A DNA stretch of 64,000 bases, from NCBI GenBank assembly GCA_902786925.1, contig CADAEK010000011.1, forward strand, positions 1-64,000. Reading direction: 5' to 3'. The translations under genes were made by a program, and so were the position numbers. The DNA comes from an uncultured Bacteroidales bacterium (GTDB lineage Bacteria; Bacteroidota; Bacteroidia; Bacteroidales; Bacteroidaceae). Positions within the stretch are counted from its first letter, which is position 1, and each line of letters opens with the position of its first letter. This document shows positions 17,073 through 26,524 of the stretch, piece after piece. The notes below the pieces were generated by a model. The model was not told where the DNA came from, did not search any database, and saw nothing but the letters and a program-made list of their open reading frames with translations.

Positions 17073-20000
17073 TTATTGGAGACGCTGACCAGCAATGTTA
17101 AACAATACGTTGTCTCTAACGATAACGAAACTATTGCCCTTCAGGAATTTGCCATTAGCCTTCGCTGGAGCATTCTCTTCAATACCGTCGATTTCAACAG
17201 GAGTAGCCTCCTTGCTGCTCTCGGTTCCGTAGTACCAGAGGCGGTAGTTGTCAGCCTTGAAGAAGGTCTCACCAGTAGTAGCAGTTTCGTTACCTACCAA
17301 TTCAGAAGAAGTAGTGATGGTAACCTCTGTAGGTTCATCGAGGATGAAGATGAACTCAACGTTCGTTGCCTTGCCCTTCTCGTTCTGGTTGACGATAGTA
17401 GTCAAGTCGTCATTGATACCAAAGTTCAAGATGTGGCTTGGGAATGTAGCGAGAGCAGCCTCGAGTTTGTATGTACCTGCAGGCAGGACACCGATGTTCT
17501 GTGACAACCAGAGCTTGCCACCCTCCACTGCGCTGTTAGCCCATGTGTTGAATACGTAAGTACCTTCATTCAAGTCGATGGTGTAGGTTGCATTAGAGTT
17601 CTCCTTAACCCCAGTGTCATTACCAGAGTTGTAAGCCCAACCAGTCAGGTCGCCAGTCTCGAAGCTTGGGTTAGTGATACGCTTGGTGAAATTAACAGGG
17701 TCAGTGTCAGAAGCGCCAGTATAGTCAGGTGTGTTGAGTTGGTCAATCAACTCCTTAATCTGAGTGATAGCAGTATTCACTTCCTCCACTGTGAGTGCTC
17801 TGTTGCTGATGTTATCTTCATTGCTGTTTAAGAAATCAGTTGCATCATCGATGGCAGCCGTGTTTTCTGACTCATCCTTGGCATCGGACAGTGCGCTCAG
17901 CTTAGCGTCAACCTCTGTATAAGCCTTCACAGAGTTCTCTGCGTAAGTGATAGCGTCGTTCACAGCGTTCAGGAGAGCTTCGCCTTCGCCTTCACCGTCA
18001 CCGAGGTTTTCAGCCTTCTTTGACAAATCTTCATACTTGTCAGATACGTCTGTACCGAAGTTTCCTTCGTTCTCTTCCATGTATGTCTTCAACTCACCCA
18101 GCTTCTGGTTGATTGCAATCAAATAAGCATTGTTGCCAGAACCGAGGTATTTCAGCTGGAAGTTGTCGAAGATAACCCAGTTAAGTTTGCTTGTGCACTT
18201 CACACCTACAGTCACGTCAGCAGTCTCAGACAGAGTGATGTTGAGTGTCGTGGTGTAGTCAGGATATTCGTTGCCTTCAGTTGTGTGGTTGAAGTGGTAG
18301 TTCGCACCAGTCATGCTGTTTGGAACAAATCCGCCATCAATCTGAGAATCTCTTGGCCAGTCACCTGGATCATACATTGATGTTTTAGTTGGATATGTGC
18401 TAAGCAGAGGAAGAAGAGAAGACTGCTCCTCTCCATTGACAATAGCGTAGAGAGCACCTTCGTTCTTAGAACCGTCGTCACAGCGGGTGAAGCCTTGGCA
18501 AGTGAACTGGTACAGACCAGCAGGCATGTTGTACACAGTCTGAGACATCGTGAAGGTGTCGTGCCAGCGTTCAGCGTTACCTGATGCCAAAACGGCGTCG
18601 TCGTCACCAAGGGTGTTGTTTCTGTCGGTACCACCCCATGCTACGCCAGCACCAGTAGTTTCCCAACCTTCGAAGTTCTTGTCGAAGTTAGGGTTCTTAA
18701 TCATGAAGGTGATGTCGTCGCCAGGCTCCAAGTATTCAGATACATAGTCATTGATGGTCTTCGAGAGCAAAGCAGGAAGAGCTTCGATTTCCGCAATGGT
18801 GTATGTGCCGTCGGTATAGGCTTCACTCCAGTCGCTCAGGAAGTCTCCGAATGCTTCAGCGATGCCGCTGAACTTTGTGCCGTCGAATTCCTCAATTCTA
18901 TCATTTGCTTCATTGCGCAGCGCATCGAAATCCTCGTATGCTTTGATAGATTTCTCCAGCTGTGCCACAGCAGCTTCCAATGCAGCCTTAGCTGCAATGT
19001 AGTCGCCACCGTTTTCAGAAATGGAAGCAGCGCTGCTATATGCGTCGGAGTATCCAGTTTTGTCGCCAGTATATGCAACGTAATCATCCAAATCCTCTGG
19101 GTCATACGTCTCAGCAATTAACGCCATGTAGTCGTCCAGCAGCACCTTGTCTGGATCGTCAGAAACCTCACCGTAGTAGTAGAGCTTCAGGTTGTCCATA
19201 GCAATCCAGTTAGCTGGAGCCTTAGCCTCTGCACTGCCGATGACGCGCAGACCGAGTGTCATAGCGCCACCAGTGTGGATGAAGGTGAAGTCGAAGTGCT
19301 CTGGCTTGCCGTCGCCTGTTGCCATAGGAGTGAAATATTCCTTGCCGTCAGCTGATGCCTTGGCGAAGAGCTGCACGTCATCTGGAAGTGCATTGCCCCA
19401 CTGGTAGCGGGCAATCACGTCAACCGCCAGCATGTACTTACCAGCAGGAAGACTTGGCACTGTCTGTGTGATAGAACCGTCGCCCAGATAGTTCGGAGCG
19501 CTATTTTCCTTCCATGCTTCGATAAACTTCTCAATTGTTACCTCACCATTGGTGTATGGCTTATTAGCCTGATAGCCAATGTTGGTGGCTTCCTTGGTCT
19601 TGGCTGTCCAAGTGATGTCCCAGCCATTAGCGTTGCCATCGCTGAAGTCATTGTTGGTAAACACGCCAGAAACATCGTTCGCCTCACCTTCAGCAATATC
19701 CTCGAAGTATTCCTTGATTTCCACCCAGCGGCCCTTGTCATAAGCCATATCAGCAGCCTTGTTCAGCTCTTCTGTAGTGCTCTCCGTATTGTTGTACACA
19801 GCGTACTCGTCAGCAAGGTCAGAAGCTTCAATGCCGTTGTTGAGTGCATATTCAATCTTCTCTTTCAGGTTCACAGCTGCTGCATAGCGCTGTTGTGCTG
19901 GAACATACACATTGTTGTATTCTTCCACAGACACAAAACGCCACTCGTCCCAGAATTCTGCGCCATCAGGGAAAGCCTTCTCTGCATCCTGAGCTTCGCC

Positions 20001-20600
20001 GTCAATCATTGGAACGTAGATGAAGTCGGGGTCGTAGAAGTAGCAGCGAGTGTTGGGAGTCTCTCCAACGCAAGTTGATGCCACACCCCATGTGCCTGGC
20101 TCTGGAATGCCGGGATTGAGTTTCTCTCCAGTGTCTGGATGTTCCGAGGTGTCCTCACCCACGCCAGTGTTGGTGATTTTGTAGCTACCATTTTCTTGCT
20201 TGGTGAACACCCACTGGTCTGTGCCAGGGTAGCTGCCATTGCCTGTTGCATTGCCAGCGTCCACCCACTGTGCGTTCCAAGAATTGGCTGCAACATACAG
20301 CCATTTGTTCTTGTTTGTGTACGCAGCAGGGAAGCAGCTCAAGTTGCATTTGCCTTCTGCCAAAGCTTTGATACGGACAGAGTCGCCCTTCTCTGCGACT
20401 GATGCGCGAGTGTTCCAGTCGTTGTGACCAGCGAGGAAGCCTTTCGCGCCTACATTGTAGAGAAACTGTGTGGTCTCGCCATCATCCGCCATATCGACGA
20501 AGTTGGTCACCACTGGCTTTTCCCACGTTGCCGTGAAACTCTGTGCAAACGAGACTGTGCTCATGAGCGCAGAAGCCAAGAAAAGTAGAGTTTTCTTCAT
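17073..20600 (-). CDS. Large secreted modular protein with carbohydrate-binding-like and FIVAR-like segments
   Basis: 1175 residues with signal peptide MKKTLLFLASALMSTVSFAQ. Three modules look like jelly-roll or galactose-binding-like domains, each beginning with an N-P-(N/S)-F or D-F-S motif and containing LPAGKYML, MPAGLYQF or LPAGTYKL (roughly residues 310-475, 640-820 and 985-1120). Between them lie helical stretches such as AAKAALEAAVAQLEKSI and LLNAVNDAITYAENSV, like FIVAR or sugar-binding linkers. The tail ends FNIAGQRLQ, a C-terminal form seen in many Prevotella secreted proteins and possibly part of a sorting signal. No catalytic domain was recognised. It is monocistronic with its own promoter and terminator. 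Confidence 0.8.
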   Translation of the reverse strand: MKKTLLFLASALMSTVSFAQSFTATWEKPVVTNFVDMADDGETTQFLYNVGAKGFLAGHNDWNTRASVAEKGDSVRIKALAEGKCNLSCFPAAYTNKNKWLYVAANSWNAQWVDAGNATGNGSYPGTDQWVFTKQENGSYKITNTGVGEDTSEHPDTGEKLNPGIPEPGTWGVASTCVGETPNTRCYFYDPDFIYVPMIDGEAQDAEKAFPDGAEFWDEWRFVSVEEYNNVYVPAQQRYAAAVNLKEKIEYALNNGIEASDLADEYAVYNNTESTTEELNKAADMAYDKGRWVEIKEYFEDIAEGEANDVSGVFTNNDFSDGNANGWDITWTAKTKEATNIGYQANKPYTNGEVTIEKFIEAWKENSAPNYLGDGSITQTVPSLPAGKYMLAVDVIARYQWGNALPDDVQLFAKASADGKEYFTPMATGDGKPEHFDFTFIHTGGAMTLGLRVIGSAEAKAPANWIAMDNLKLYYYGEVSDDPDKVLLDDYMALIAETYDPEDLDDYVAYTGDKTGYSDAYSSAASISENGGDYIAAKAALEAAVAQLEKSIKAYEDFDALRNEANDRIEEFDGTKFSGIAEAFGDFLSDWSEAYTDGTYTIAEIEALPALLSKTINDYVSEYLEPGDDITFMIKNPNFDKNFEGWETTGAGVAWGGTDRNNTLGDDDAVLASGNAERWHDTFTMSQTVYNMPAGLYQFTCQGFTRCDDGSKNEGALYAIVNGEEQSSLLPLLSTYPTKTSMYDPGDWPRDSQIDGGFVPNSMTGANYHFNHTTEGNEYPDYTTTLNITLSETADVTVGVKCTSKLNWVIFDNFQLKYLGSGNNAYLIAINQKLGELKTYMEENEGNFGTDVSDKYEDLSKKAENLGDGEGEGEALLNAVNDAITYAENSVKAYTEVDAKLSALSDAKDESENTAAIDDATDFLNSNEDNISNRALTVEEVNTAITQIKELIDQLNTPDYTGASDTDPVNFTKRITNPSFETGDLTGWAYNSGNDTGVKENSNATYTIDLNEGTYVFNTWANSAVEGGKLWLSQNIGVLPAGTYKLEAALATFPSHILNFGINDDLTTIVNQNEKGKATNVEFIFILDEPTEVTITTSSELVGNETATTGETFFKADNYRLWYYGTESSKEATPVEIDGIEENAPAKANGKFLKGNSFVIVRDNVLFNIAGQRLQ

Positions 20601-20778
20601 AAAAGTTAGTAATTAAGAGATTAGTTAAACAATAACATTATTTATATATATTGTAATAATATATTCTTACGGTTAGTCCCCGTAGTTAATTAGCATATTA
20701 GGTCGCATCTATAAAGATACACTCTTCGCACGTCCACATACCGCTTGTTGCGGATTGCAGAAAGAGGTTTTTCGGCGG

Positions 20779-20810
20779 TAAAGGTATATGAATAAAAGGA
20801 AATGACCAAG
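20779..20810 (-). promoter_or_regulatory. Promoter for the large secreted protein gene
   Basis: On the minus strand CTTGG (-33-like) and TACCTTTA (-7-like, one mismatch to TAnnTTTG) are 20 bases apart. This predicts an AT-rich leader of about 170 nt before the ATG at 20600. Confidence 0.45.
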
Positions 20811-20959
20811 TGTTTTTCCATAAAAACGAAGTGAAAAGATAAAAAAAAGTGAGAATTGACGAGATTATCCGCTGAATTTGAAAACACTAAGTGCTTGTTT
20901 TGGGAAAAGAATATAGCTTGTCGGTAATGATTGGAGCAAGAGGGAAGAATACCCCTTTT

Positions 20960-21172
20960 CTACCGCAACACTCGTTGCAAGTCATTGAGAATGGTGCGCT
21001 GTTTCACCTCGGCATACACCTGTGTGGTGCGCACGCTGCTGTGCCCCAGCAATGCCTGCACCGTTGTGATGGGCACTCCCTTGCTCAACAGCTGAGTGGC
21101 AAAGGTGTGCCGGGCGGTGTGAAAGGTGACTCGTTTCTTGATTTTCATTTGTTCACCCAAGGTACGACTTCC
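20960..21172 (-). pseudogene. C-terminal fragment of a tyrosine recombinase/integrase
   Basis: Only the last 65 or so residues of a phage-type integrase are present: [18 protein letters not shown] (second catalytic Arg with His), [16 protein letters not shown] (last His and nucleophile Tyr) and a short tail. The first catalytic arginine and the arm-binding and core-binding domains are missing. The open frame continues upstream into repeat element B, but those residues are repeat-derived. No other mobile-element gene is nearby, so this is a remnant of a lost integrated element. Confidence 0.85.
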
Positions 21173-21177
21173 ATCTT

Positions 21178-21274
21178 TTCCTGCACCTCTAAACCGACGT
21201 CGACGACATCGGTCGACCGACATCGACGACATCGCTTCACCGACATCGACGACGTCGGTTTAGAGGCGCAGGAA
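21178..21274. repeat. Palindromic repeat element, copy B, with complete inverted ends
   Basis: A 97-bp unit with near-perfect terminal inverted repeats: TTCCTGCACCTCTAAACCG at the left against CGGTTTAGAGGCGCAGGAA at the right (one mismatch). Inside are three units of 23 bp built on ACCGACATCGACGACATCG. This is the most symmetrical of the four copies. It directly adjoins the broken end of the integrase fragment. Confidence 0.88.
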
Positions 21275-21277
21275 GAG

Positions 21278-21455
21278 GGGAGTTGAATGGGGAGTTAAAG
21301 AAGAAGTTAAAAAGGTAGTTAAGCGCTACGCACAGGACGAATGTGAGGCGGTGGGAAGGCAAAGGGCGAAGTTCCTCACTCTTAACTATCGTCCTTTTTA
21401 ACTCCCATGAGCGTAGCGAATTAACTTCCTCTTTTACTTCCCTTTTAACTTCAAT
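21278..21455. repeat. Large imperfect inverted repeat built from AGTTAA heptad-like units
   Basis: The left arm contains GGGAGTTAAAG, GAAGTTAAAAAGG and AGTTAAGCGCTACGC. The right arm, read in reverse complement, contains GAAGTTAAAAGG, GGAAGTTAATTCGCTACGC and GGGAGTTAAAAAGG. Inner segments GTGAGG/CCTCAC and GGACGA/TCGTCC also pair. No coding sequence was seen. It may be a degenerate mobile-element end or a heptad-repeat locus. Confidence 0.6.
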
Positions 21456-21510
21456 GATTGTAATTAGTTATTGTTTAACAACAAGTAACCTCTACACATC
21501 TATATAAATA

Positions 21511-21540
21511 AAGTGGCGGACACTCTTGTGTCCGCCACTT
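21511..21540. terminator. Bidirectional hairpin terminator
   Basis: AAGTGGCGGACAC and its perfect complement enclose a short loop. Uridine-rich sequence follows on both strands (TTTTTC rightward, TTTATTTATA leftward). On the minus strand it lies about 80 bases after the flavoprotein stop at 21620. Confidence 0.8.
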
Positions 21541-21619
21541 TTTCTTGATGGGATTAACGCGATGGCTCTGTGGAGCTATTAGCGCTATGTGTATGATGGC
21601 TCTTTCGTCGCTTGGGCTT

Positions 21620-22792
21620 TCAGTACGCTTGTATTCCCCGTGCCACAGCGTAGGCGGTGGTCCAGGCGGCCTGGAAGTTGAATCCGCCCGTCACACCATC
21701 GATGTCGAGCACTTCGCCGGCATAGAAAAGGCGCGGGGTTGTCTTGGACTCCAGCGTGGTCTTGTCCACGGTGTCGAGCGGTATGCCGCCACAGGTGACA
21801 AACTCGTCCTTATAGGGACTGCGGCCGGCTATCTGGTAGCTGTCGTTGGTGAGCAGGTTGACCAGACGGTTGATGCCTTTCTTGCCTACCTCGCCGCAAC
21901 GGCGCCCTTGCAGTTGGGCTTTGTCCAGAAGGTAGGACCACAGGCGGGCTTGCAGACTGTAGGGGTGAAGATTGTCGATGAGCTTGGCTGTGCTCTGCTC
22001 CAGAAGTGTGGTGAGGTGTGAGCGTACGGCCTCGATGTTGGTCTCGCCGGTCCAGTTGACGCACAAGGGCGACTGATAGTGGTGCTCGGCCAAGTGGCGG
22101 GCAGCATAGCTGGAGAGCCTTAGGATGGCGGGACCGCTCATGCCCCAGTGGGTGATGAGCAGTGGTCCTTGAGCACGGAAGGTCGTGGCGGGAAGATGGA
22201 CAATGGCATGGTCTACCACTAAGCCTTGCAGGGCTGTGAGGAGAGCGTCTTTGACCGTGAAGGTGAAGAGGCTGGGCACGCAGCCCTCTCGGTGGGGTGT
22301 GCCGCCACAAGTGACCGCCACGAAGTCATAGTCTGTCAGCAAGGCCTCGGGATTCTCCACCTTAGTGCCTAATTGCAGTTTCACGCCGTGCTTCTTGGCT
22401 TCGCGCAGGAAGCAGTCAATGATGGCGTGGCTGTCTTGTGCGGCAGGAAAGACGCACTGGTCTTCCTGCACGGTGAGGGGCACGCCGTGGGCTTCGAACC
22501 ACTGGTAGGAATCGGTAGGACCAAACTGCTTGAAGAGCCGCTTGAGCAGGGTGGCGCCGCGCGGATAGACTTGCCGCAGGTCGGTCACCTCGGCAAAGGT
22601 GTTGGTGCAGTTGCAGCGTCCTCCGCCTGATATCTCCACCTTGGCAAGCACTTTGCGCTGCTGCTCAAAGATGGTGACATCGAGGTCGGGCATCAGTTCC
22701 TTGGCGTTGATGGCCAGGAAGAACCCTGCGGCACCGCCACCAATGATGGCGAGAGAGGGATTAGTACTGTTTTGCGAGTTCGAGTGCGACAT
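21620..22792 (-). CDS. BaiN/YhiN (HI0933) family FAD-dependent oxidoreductase
   Basis: A Rossmann-type flavoprotein with the FAD loop LAIIGGGAAGFFLAI near the N-terminus, ISGGGRCNCTNTF (family signature), HWGMSGPAILRLS and a closing FAD-contact segment VLDIDGVTGGFNFQAAWTTAYA. The cellular reaction of most members is unknown; BaiN acts on bile-acid intermediates in some gut clostridia, which cannot be inferred here. The start at 22792 (MSHSNSQNST) overlaps the SulP gene by 32 bp. The frame could extend to 22864 but would then overlap SulP further. It is last in a leftward operon. Confidence 0.9.
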   Translation of the reverse strand: MSHSNSQNSTNPSLAIIGGGAAGFFLAINAKELMPDLDVTIFEQQRKVLAKVEISGGGRCNCTNTFAEVTDLRQVYPRGATLLKRLFKQFGPTDSYQWFEAHGVPLTVQEDQCVFPAAQDSHAIIDCFLREAKKHGVKLQLGTKVENPEALLTDYDFVAVTCGGTPHREGCVPSLFTFTVKDALLTALQGLVVDHAIVHLPATTFRAQGPLLITHWGMSGPAILRLSSYAARHLAEHHYQSPLCVNWTGETNIEAVRSHLTTLLEQSTAKLIDNLHPYSLQARLWSYLLDKAQLQGRRCGEVGKKGINRLVNLLTNDSYQIAGRSPYKDEFVTCGGIPLDTVDKTTLESKTTPRLFYAGEVLDIDGVTGGFNFQAAWTTAYAVARGIQAY

Positions 22793-24443
22793 TGATGTTC
22801 GGACAGATGTTTTCCTCGCCGATGAGCTCGTTGAAGCCATTCTTGGTGAGCACGCTGTGCACATAGTCGTTCACGCCTGAGAGGATAATCTTGATGCCTT
22901 CCTTCTCTGACATGCCGATGAGGCTCTCCAGGTTGTGCATACCGGTGGAGTCGATGAAAGGCACCTTACGCATGCGGATGATGCGCACCTTAGGACGCTT
23001 CTTCATGCTCGCCATGATTTCCTCAAACTTGTTGGCGATGCCAAAGAAGTAAGGACCGTTGATTTCGTACACTTCCACATCCTCGGGGATGGTGAGGTGA
23101 TCGATGTTGGGGTTCTCGGCCAGGTCGGTCTCAGCGGTTGGGTCAATCTCGTCATCGTCGGTGAGCACGCTGACTTGGGTGGTCTCAGCCATGCGGCGCA
23201 TGCAGAGCAGGCAAGCAAGCATGAGACCCACCTCGATGGCGATGGTGAGGTCGAAGATAACGGTGAGACCGAAGGTGAGCCAAAGCACGATGACGTCGCT
23301 CTTAGGATTGTGCATCATCTCACGGATGGTGCGCCAGCCGCTCATGTTGTAGCTGACCACTACGAGCACGCCCGCCAAACATGCCATAGGGATGTATTTG
23401 GCGTATGGCATGAGGAAGAAGTAAATCAAGAGGAGCACAATGGCGTGAATGATGCCGGCGATAGGAGTGCGGCCGCCATTGTTGATGTTGGTCATGGTGC
23501 GGGCGATGGCGCCTGTAGCGGGAATGCCGCCGAAGATGGGGCTGATGACGTTGGCTATGCCTTGGCCAATAAGCTCCTGGTTGGAGTCGTGCTTGTGGCC
23601 AATGATACCGTCGGCAACGGTGGCGGAGAGAAGGCTCTCAATGGCGCCGAGCACAGCGATGGTGAGGGCGGGAGAGAGGAGACCCTTGATGTTGTCCCAG
23701 CTGAGTGTAGGCACATCGGCTTCGGGCAGAGAGGGGTTGATTTCGAAGCGGTCACCGATGGTGTCAACGTGGATGCCGAAGTATTGGGTCATGATGATGC
23801 CAGCCACAGTCATGACAATGAGAGCCACAAGCGAACCGGGCACTTTCTTGCTGACAAGGGGTGTGCAGGCGATGATGACCACCGAAAGGATACCTACCGC
23901 AGCGGTGGCGATGTCAACGGTGCCGAAGTGCTGGAAGTAGCAAATCCACTTCTCAATGAAGTCGGCTGGTACGCCGCCTTCGATGTGGAGACCCAGAAGG
24001 TCTTTCACCTGGGTGGAGAAGATGGTGAGGGCAATACCGCTGGTGAAGCCTACGATGATGGGGTAGGGTATGTAGCGAATGATGGTTCCAAGACGAAGCA
24101 CGCCAAGCAGGATGAGGAAGAGACCTGCCATAACGGTGGCGATGGCCAGTCCCGTGAGACCGTACTGCTGGATGATGCCGTAGATGATGATGATGAAGGC
24201 TCCTGTGGGACCGCCTATCTGCACGCGGCTACCACCAAAGGCGCTGATGGCAAAGCCTGCGATGATGGCTGTGAGGATGCCTTTCTCGGGCGACACGCCT
24301 GAGGCAATGCCGAAGGCGATGGCGAGTGGCAGGGCTACAATGCCCACGATGATACCGGCCATGAGGTCGGCCATGAACTTCTGTTTGTTGTAGTCTTTGA
24401 GTGTGTAGAACAACTCGGGTTGAGAAGGACGAAATCTCTTCAT
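22761..24443 (-). CDS. SulP family anion permease with C-terminal STAS domain
   Basis: A 560-residue inner-membrane transporter. The N-terminal LMAGIIVGIVALPLAIAFGIASGVSPEKG and VQIGGPTGAFIII are SulP signatures; 10-14 membrane segments follow. After a hydrophilic linker (about residues 410-440) a STAS domain carries VPFIDSTGMHNLESL. Substrates in the family include sulfate, bicarbonate and other anions, so sulfate should not be assumed. It lies between a GT2 gene (13 bases upstream) and the flavoprotein gene it overlaps. Confidence 0.95.
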   Translation of the reverse strand: MKRFRPSQPELFYTLKDYNKQKFMADLMAGIIVGIVALPLAIAFGIASGVSPEKGILTAIIAGFAISAFGGSRVQIGGPTGAFIIIIYGIIQQYGLTGLAIATVMAGLFLILLGVLRLGTIIRYIPYPIIVGFTSGIALTIFSTQVKDLLGLHIEGGVPADFIEKWICYFQHFGTVDIATAAVGILSVVIIACTPLVSKKVPGSLVALIVMTVAGIIMTQYFGIHVDTIGDRFEINPSLPEADVPTLSWDNIKGLLSPALTIAVLGAIESLLSATVADGIIGHKHDSNQELIGQGIANVISPIFGGIPATGAIARTMTNINNGGRTPIAGIIHAIVLLLIYFFLMPYAKYIPMACLAGVLVVVSYNMSGWRTIREMMHNPKSDVIVLWLTFGLTVIFDLTIAIEVGLMLACLLCMRRMAETTQVSVLTDDDEIDPTAETDLAENPNIDHLTIPEDVEVYEINGPYFFGIANKFEEIMASMKKRPKVRIIRMRKVPFIDSTGMHNLESLIGMSEKEGIKIILSGVNDYVHSVLTKNGFNELIGEENICPNINVALELAKQY

Positions 24444-24456
24444 GCTTTCTGTTCTT

Positions 24457-25203
24457 TTACTTTTTAATGAATGCTCTGAATATAAACCAAATATGTTGTG
24501 CGATGGCCGTGATGCAGCCGTAGTGCTTGGCCATTATCCTGAATCTTTCTATGAGCGATGCTTTGTGATTGGCGGTAGTCATGCCTTCTGCCAAGTAGTC
24601 GGCAAGCGGCTCCTTGATGTAGCGGTTGGCCAGGCCGTGTCGTTCGCCTTCCTTCATGCAGCGGATGCACCAGTCGAAGTCGGCAGAGAAGCGGTACTGC
24701 AAGTCATAGGGCAGGACTATCTGGCGGTTGACATAGAAGGCCTGATGGCATACCAGCATGCCTTCTTTGAAGGAGCGCCATGTGAGATGCCTTGGGGGTG
24801 TGAGACGCCGGTTGCGCAGGAAGTGTCCGTTGGCATCGACAATGTGGGTGTCACCGTAGAGAATGGCCGGCATGGTGCCTGTGACCTCGTTGGCCTTGCA
24901 GGTTGTCGCTATGTGTGCCAAGGTCTCTTTGCTGTGCAGCGTGTCGCCTGCATTGAGAAAGCACAAGTAGTTGCCGGTAGCAAGGCGGATGCCTTTGTTC
25001 ATGGCGTCATAAAGCCCTTTGTCGGGTTCGCTGTGCACGATGGCGTGTGGGTAGCGGCGGGCTATCTCCAGCGTCTTGTCTTTCGATGCACCGTCAATGA
25101 TGAGGTGCTCAACGTGGGGATAGGTCTGCTGCGCCACACTCTGCAGGGTGCGCTCAAGAGTGGACTCGGCGTTGTAGGTGACAGTGATGATGCTGAACTT
25201 CAT
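24457..25203 (-). CDS. Glycosyltransferase family 2 protein (WcaE-like subgroup)
   Basis: A 248-residue GT2 enzyme: MKFSIITVTYNAESTLERTLQSV, HLIIDGASKDKTLEI, SEPDKGLYDAMNKGI and FLNAGDTLHS. The IDGASKDKT and DKGLYDAMNKG blocks are shared with the compact colanic-acid and EPS transferases. The precise sugar is unknown. It follows the GT4 gene on the same strand, so the two probably act on one glycan; SulP follows 13 bases later. Confidence 0.93.
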   Translation of the reverse strand: MKFSIITVTYNAESTLERTLQSVAQQTYPHVEHLIIDGASKDKTLEIARRYPHAIVHSEPDKGLYDAMNKGIRLATGNYLCFLNAGDTLHSKETLAHIATTCKANEVTGTMPAILYGDTHIVDANGHFLRNRRLTPPRHLTWRSFKEGMLVCHQAFYVNRQIVLPYDLQYRFSADFDWCIRCMKEGERHGLANRYIKEPLADYLAEGMTTANHKASLIERFRIMAKHYGCITAIAQHIWFIFRAFIKK

Positions 25204-25230
25204 GCGTGTATATAAAACAGATGATGGCTT

Positions 25231-25268
25231 GTAAGACTGATGGAACTTAAAGGAACAGCAAGTCTTAC
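25231..25268 (-). other. Inverted repeat spanning the GT4 stop codon
   Basis: GTAAGACT and AGTCTTAC form an 8-bp perfect stem around a 22-nt loop between the GT4 and GT2 genes. No U-run follows on the minus strand, so it is not a standard terminator; it may protect or process the mRNA. Confidence 0.4.
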
Positions 25269-26509
25269 AGGCTCTCGTAAACTTTGATGTATTGGCGGGC
25301 TACGGCGTTCTCGCTGTAGTGAGTCACCGCTTTCGTGCGTGCCTGATGACTCAAAGTGGCGTAGTCGGCAGAGAGTGTCCAAAGGATGCCGTTGGCAAAG
25401 TCCTGAGCGTCCTGATAACGGGCAACGTAGCCTGTCTGCTGATGGTCAATCATCTCAGGAATGCCGCCCACGTTGAAGCCCACACATGGAATGCCACAGG
25501 CGAGCGCCTCCATGATGGTGTTGGGCAAGTTGTCCTGCAGGGATGGAGTTACGTAGATGTCAACGGCGTTGTAAAGCTGCACCATCTTCTGAGGATCGCT
25601 CACATAGCTGATAGGGATGATGCTGAAGGGCACTTGGTCGCGCACGGCTTCGGCTTGACCGCCCACAACCACAATCTCGGTGCGCTGGGCAATGTCGGGG
25701 TGGGCCTGCATCAGCAGCTGCAGGGCTTCCTCTAGATAGCGGAACCCTTTGCGTTCGTCGGTGATGCGCTGGCAACCAAAGAGCAGCAAACGCTTGTCAA
25801 GCGGTAGCTGGAAGGCTTTGCGTGCTTCGGCTTTGTCCTGAGGGTGGAAGAGGTCTGTGTCAATAGCGTTCGGAATGCTGATGACTTGATGACCTTGGGT
25901 GAGCTTTGATTTCCTTGCCATAGAGGCCATCCATTCACTACAGCCCACAAACGTGAGAGGGGCAGAGTGATAGAGACGTTCTTTCTGGCGGAAGAGGCGT
26001 TGAGCCATATCCCCCAACAACCAACCGCCTTGCTGCTCACACTGTTGGCAGAGGGTGGTGTACTTCTCGCAGTTGCCTGAATAGTGGCAGATGCCAGTGA
26101 AGTACCATTGGTCGTGCATGGTGATGACTACGGGCTTGCCAGCCTGCAGGATGTGGCGCAGTCCCGTTGTAGAGAGGAATCCCTGATTGACCCAATGTAA
26201 ATGGATGATATCGGCACGCTGAAACTCTTGCGTTTGTGTGATGTCAATGCCGGTGTTGGCAATGTCCACTGAGAAGAGACGCTTGCGGCTAAAACCATTG
26301 CCTATGAAGATGCACAGACGCTCCCACAGGAACCGGAGCATATGGGCCCAACCGGAGCCAACCGTGACCACTGTGAGGTGGTCGGTCTGCTTGTCGCGTA
26401 CCAGCATGCGCGCCTTGACACCATTCTTCTTCAAGGCTTTCATCAACCGGTTGGCAGCGATGGCAGCTCCACCGATTCGCTCGGAAGTGTTGATTATAAG
26501 GACTCTCAT
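25265..26509 (-). CDS. Glycosyltransferase family 4 protein
   Basis: A 414-residue GT-B enzyme. The N-terminal part shows INTSERIGGAAIAANRLMKAL, IIHLHWVNQGFLS and TMHDQWYFTGICHYSGNCEKY with a cysteine-rich patch typical of a Bacteroidota GT4 subgroup. The C-terminal donor domain shows GCQRITDERKGFRYLEEAL, YVTPSLQDNLPNTIMEALACGIPCVGF (EX7E motif) and VGGIPEMIDH. It probably retains anomeric configuration and transfers a sugar in exopolysaccharide or LPS synthesis. It is first in a leftward run of four genes and is preceded by TAACTTTG. Confidence 0.95.
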   Translation of the reverse strand: MRVLIINTSERIGGAAIAANRLMKALKKNGVKARMLVRDKQTDHLTVVTVGSGWAHMLRFLWERLCIFIGNGFSRKRLFSVDIANTGIDITQTQEFQRADIIHLHWVNQGFLSTTGLRHILQAGKPVVITMHDQWYFTGICHYSGNCEKYTTLCQQCEQQGGWLLGDMAQRLFRQKERLYHSAPLTFVGCSEWMASMARKSKLTQGHQVISIPNAIDTDLFHPQDKAEARKAFQLPLDKRLLLFGCQRITDERKGFRYLEEALQLLMQAHPDIAQRTEIVVVGGQAEAVRDQVPFSIIPISYVSDPQKMVQLYNAVDIYVTPSLQDNLPNTIMEALACGIPCVGFNVGGIPEMIDHQQTGYVARYQDAQDFANGILWTLSADYATLSHQARTKAVTHYSENAVARQYIKVYESL

Positions 26510-26524
26510 AAGTCAAAAACTGTG

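Noticed and set aside
20960..21540. Prophage or integrated plasmid
   Set aside because: Only a recombinase fragment was found; there are no phage structural, replication or mobilisation genes on either side.
22935..24302. Open frame of 455 codons on the plus strand
   Set aside because: Antisense to the SulP gene, His/Asp/Glu-rich low-complexity translation typical of reverse-complement reading of membrane-protein codons.
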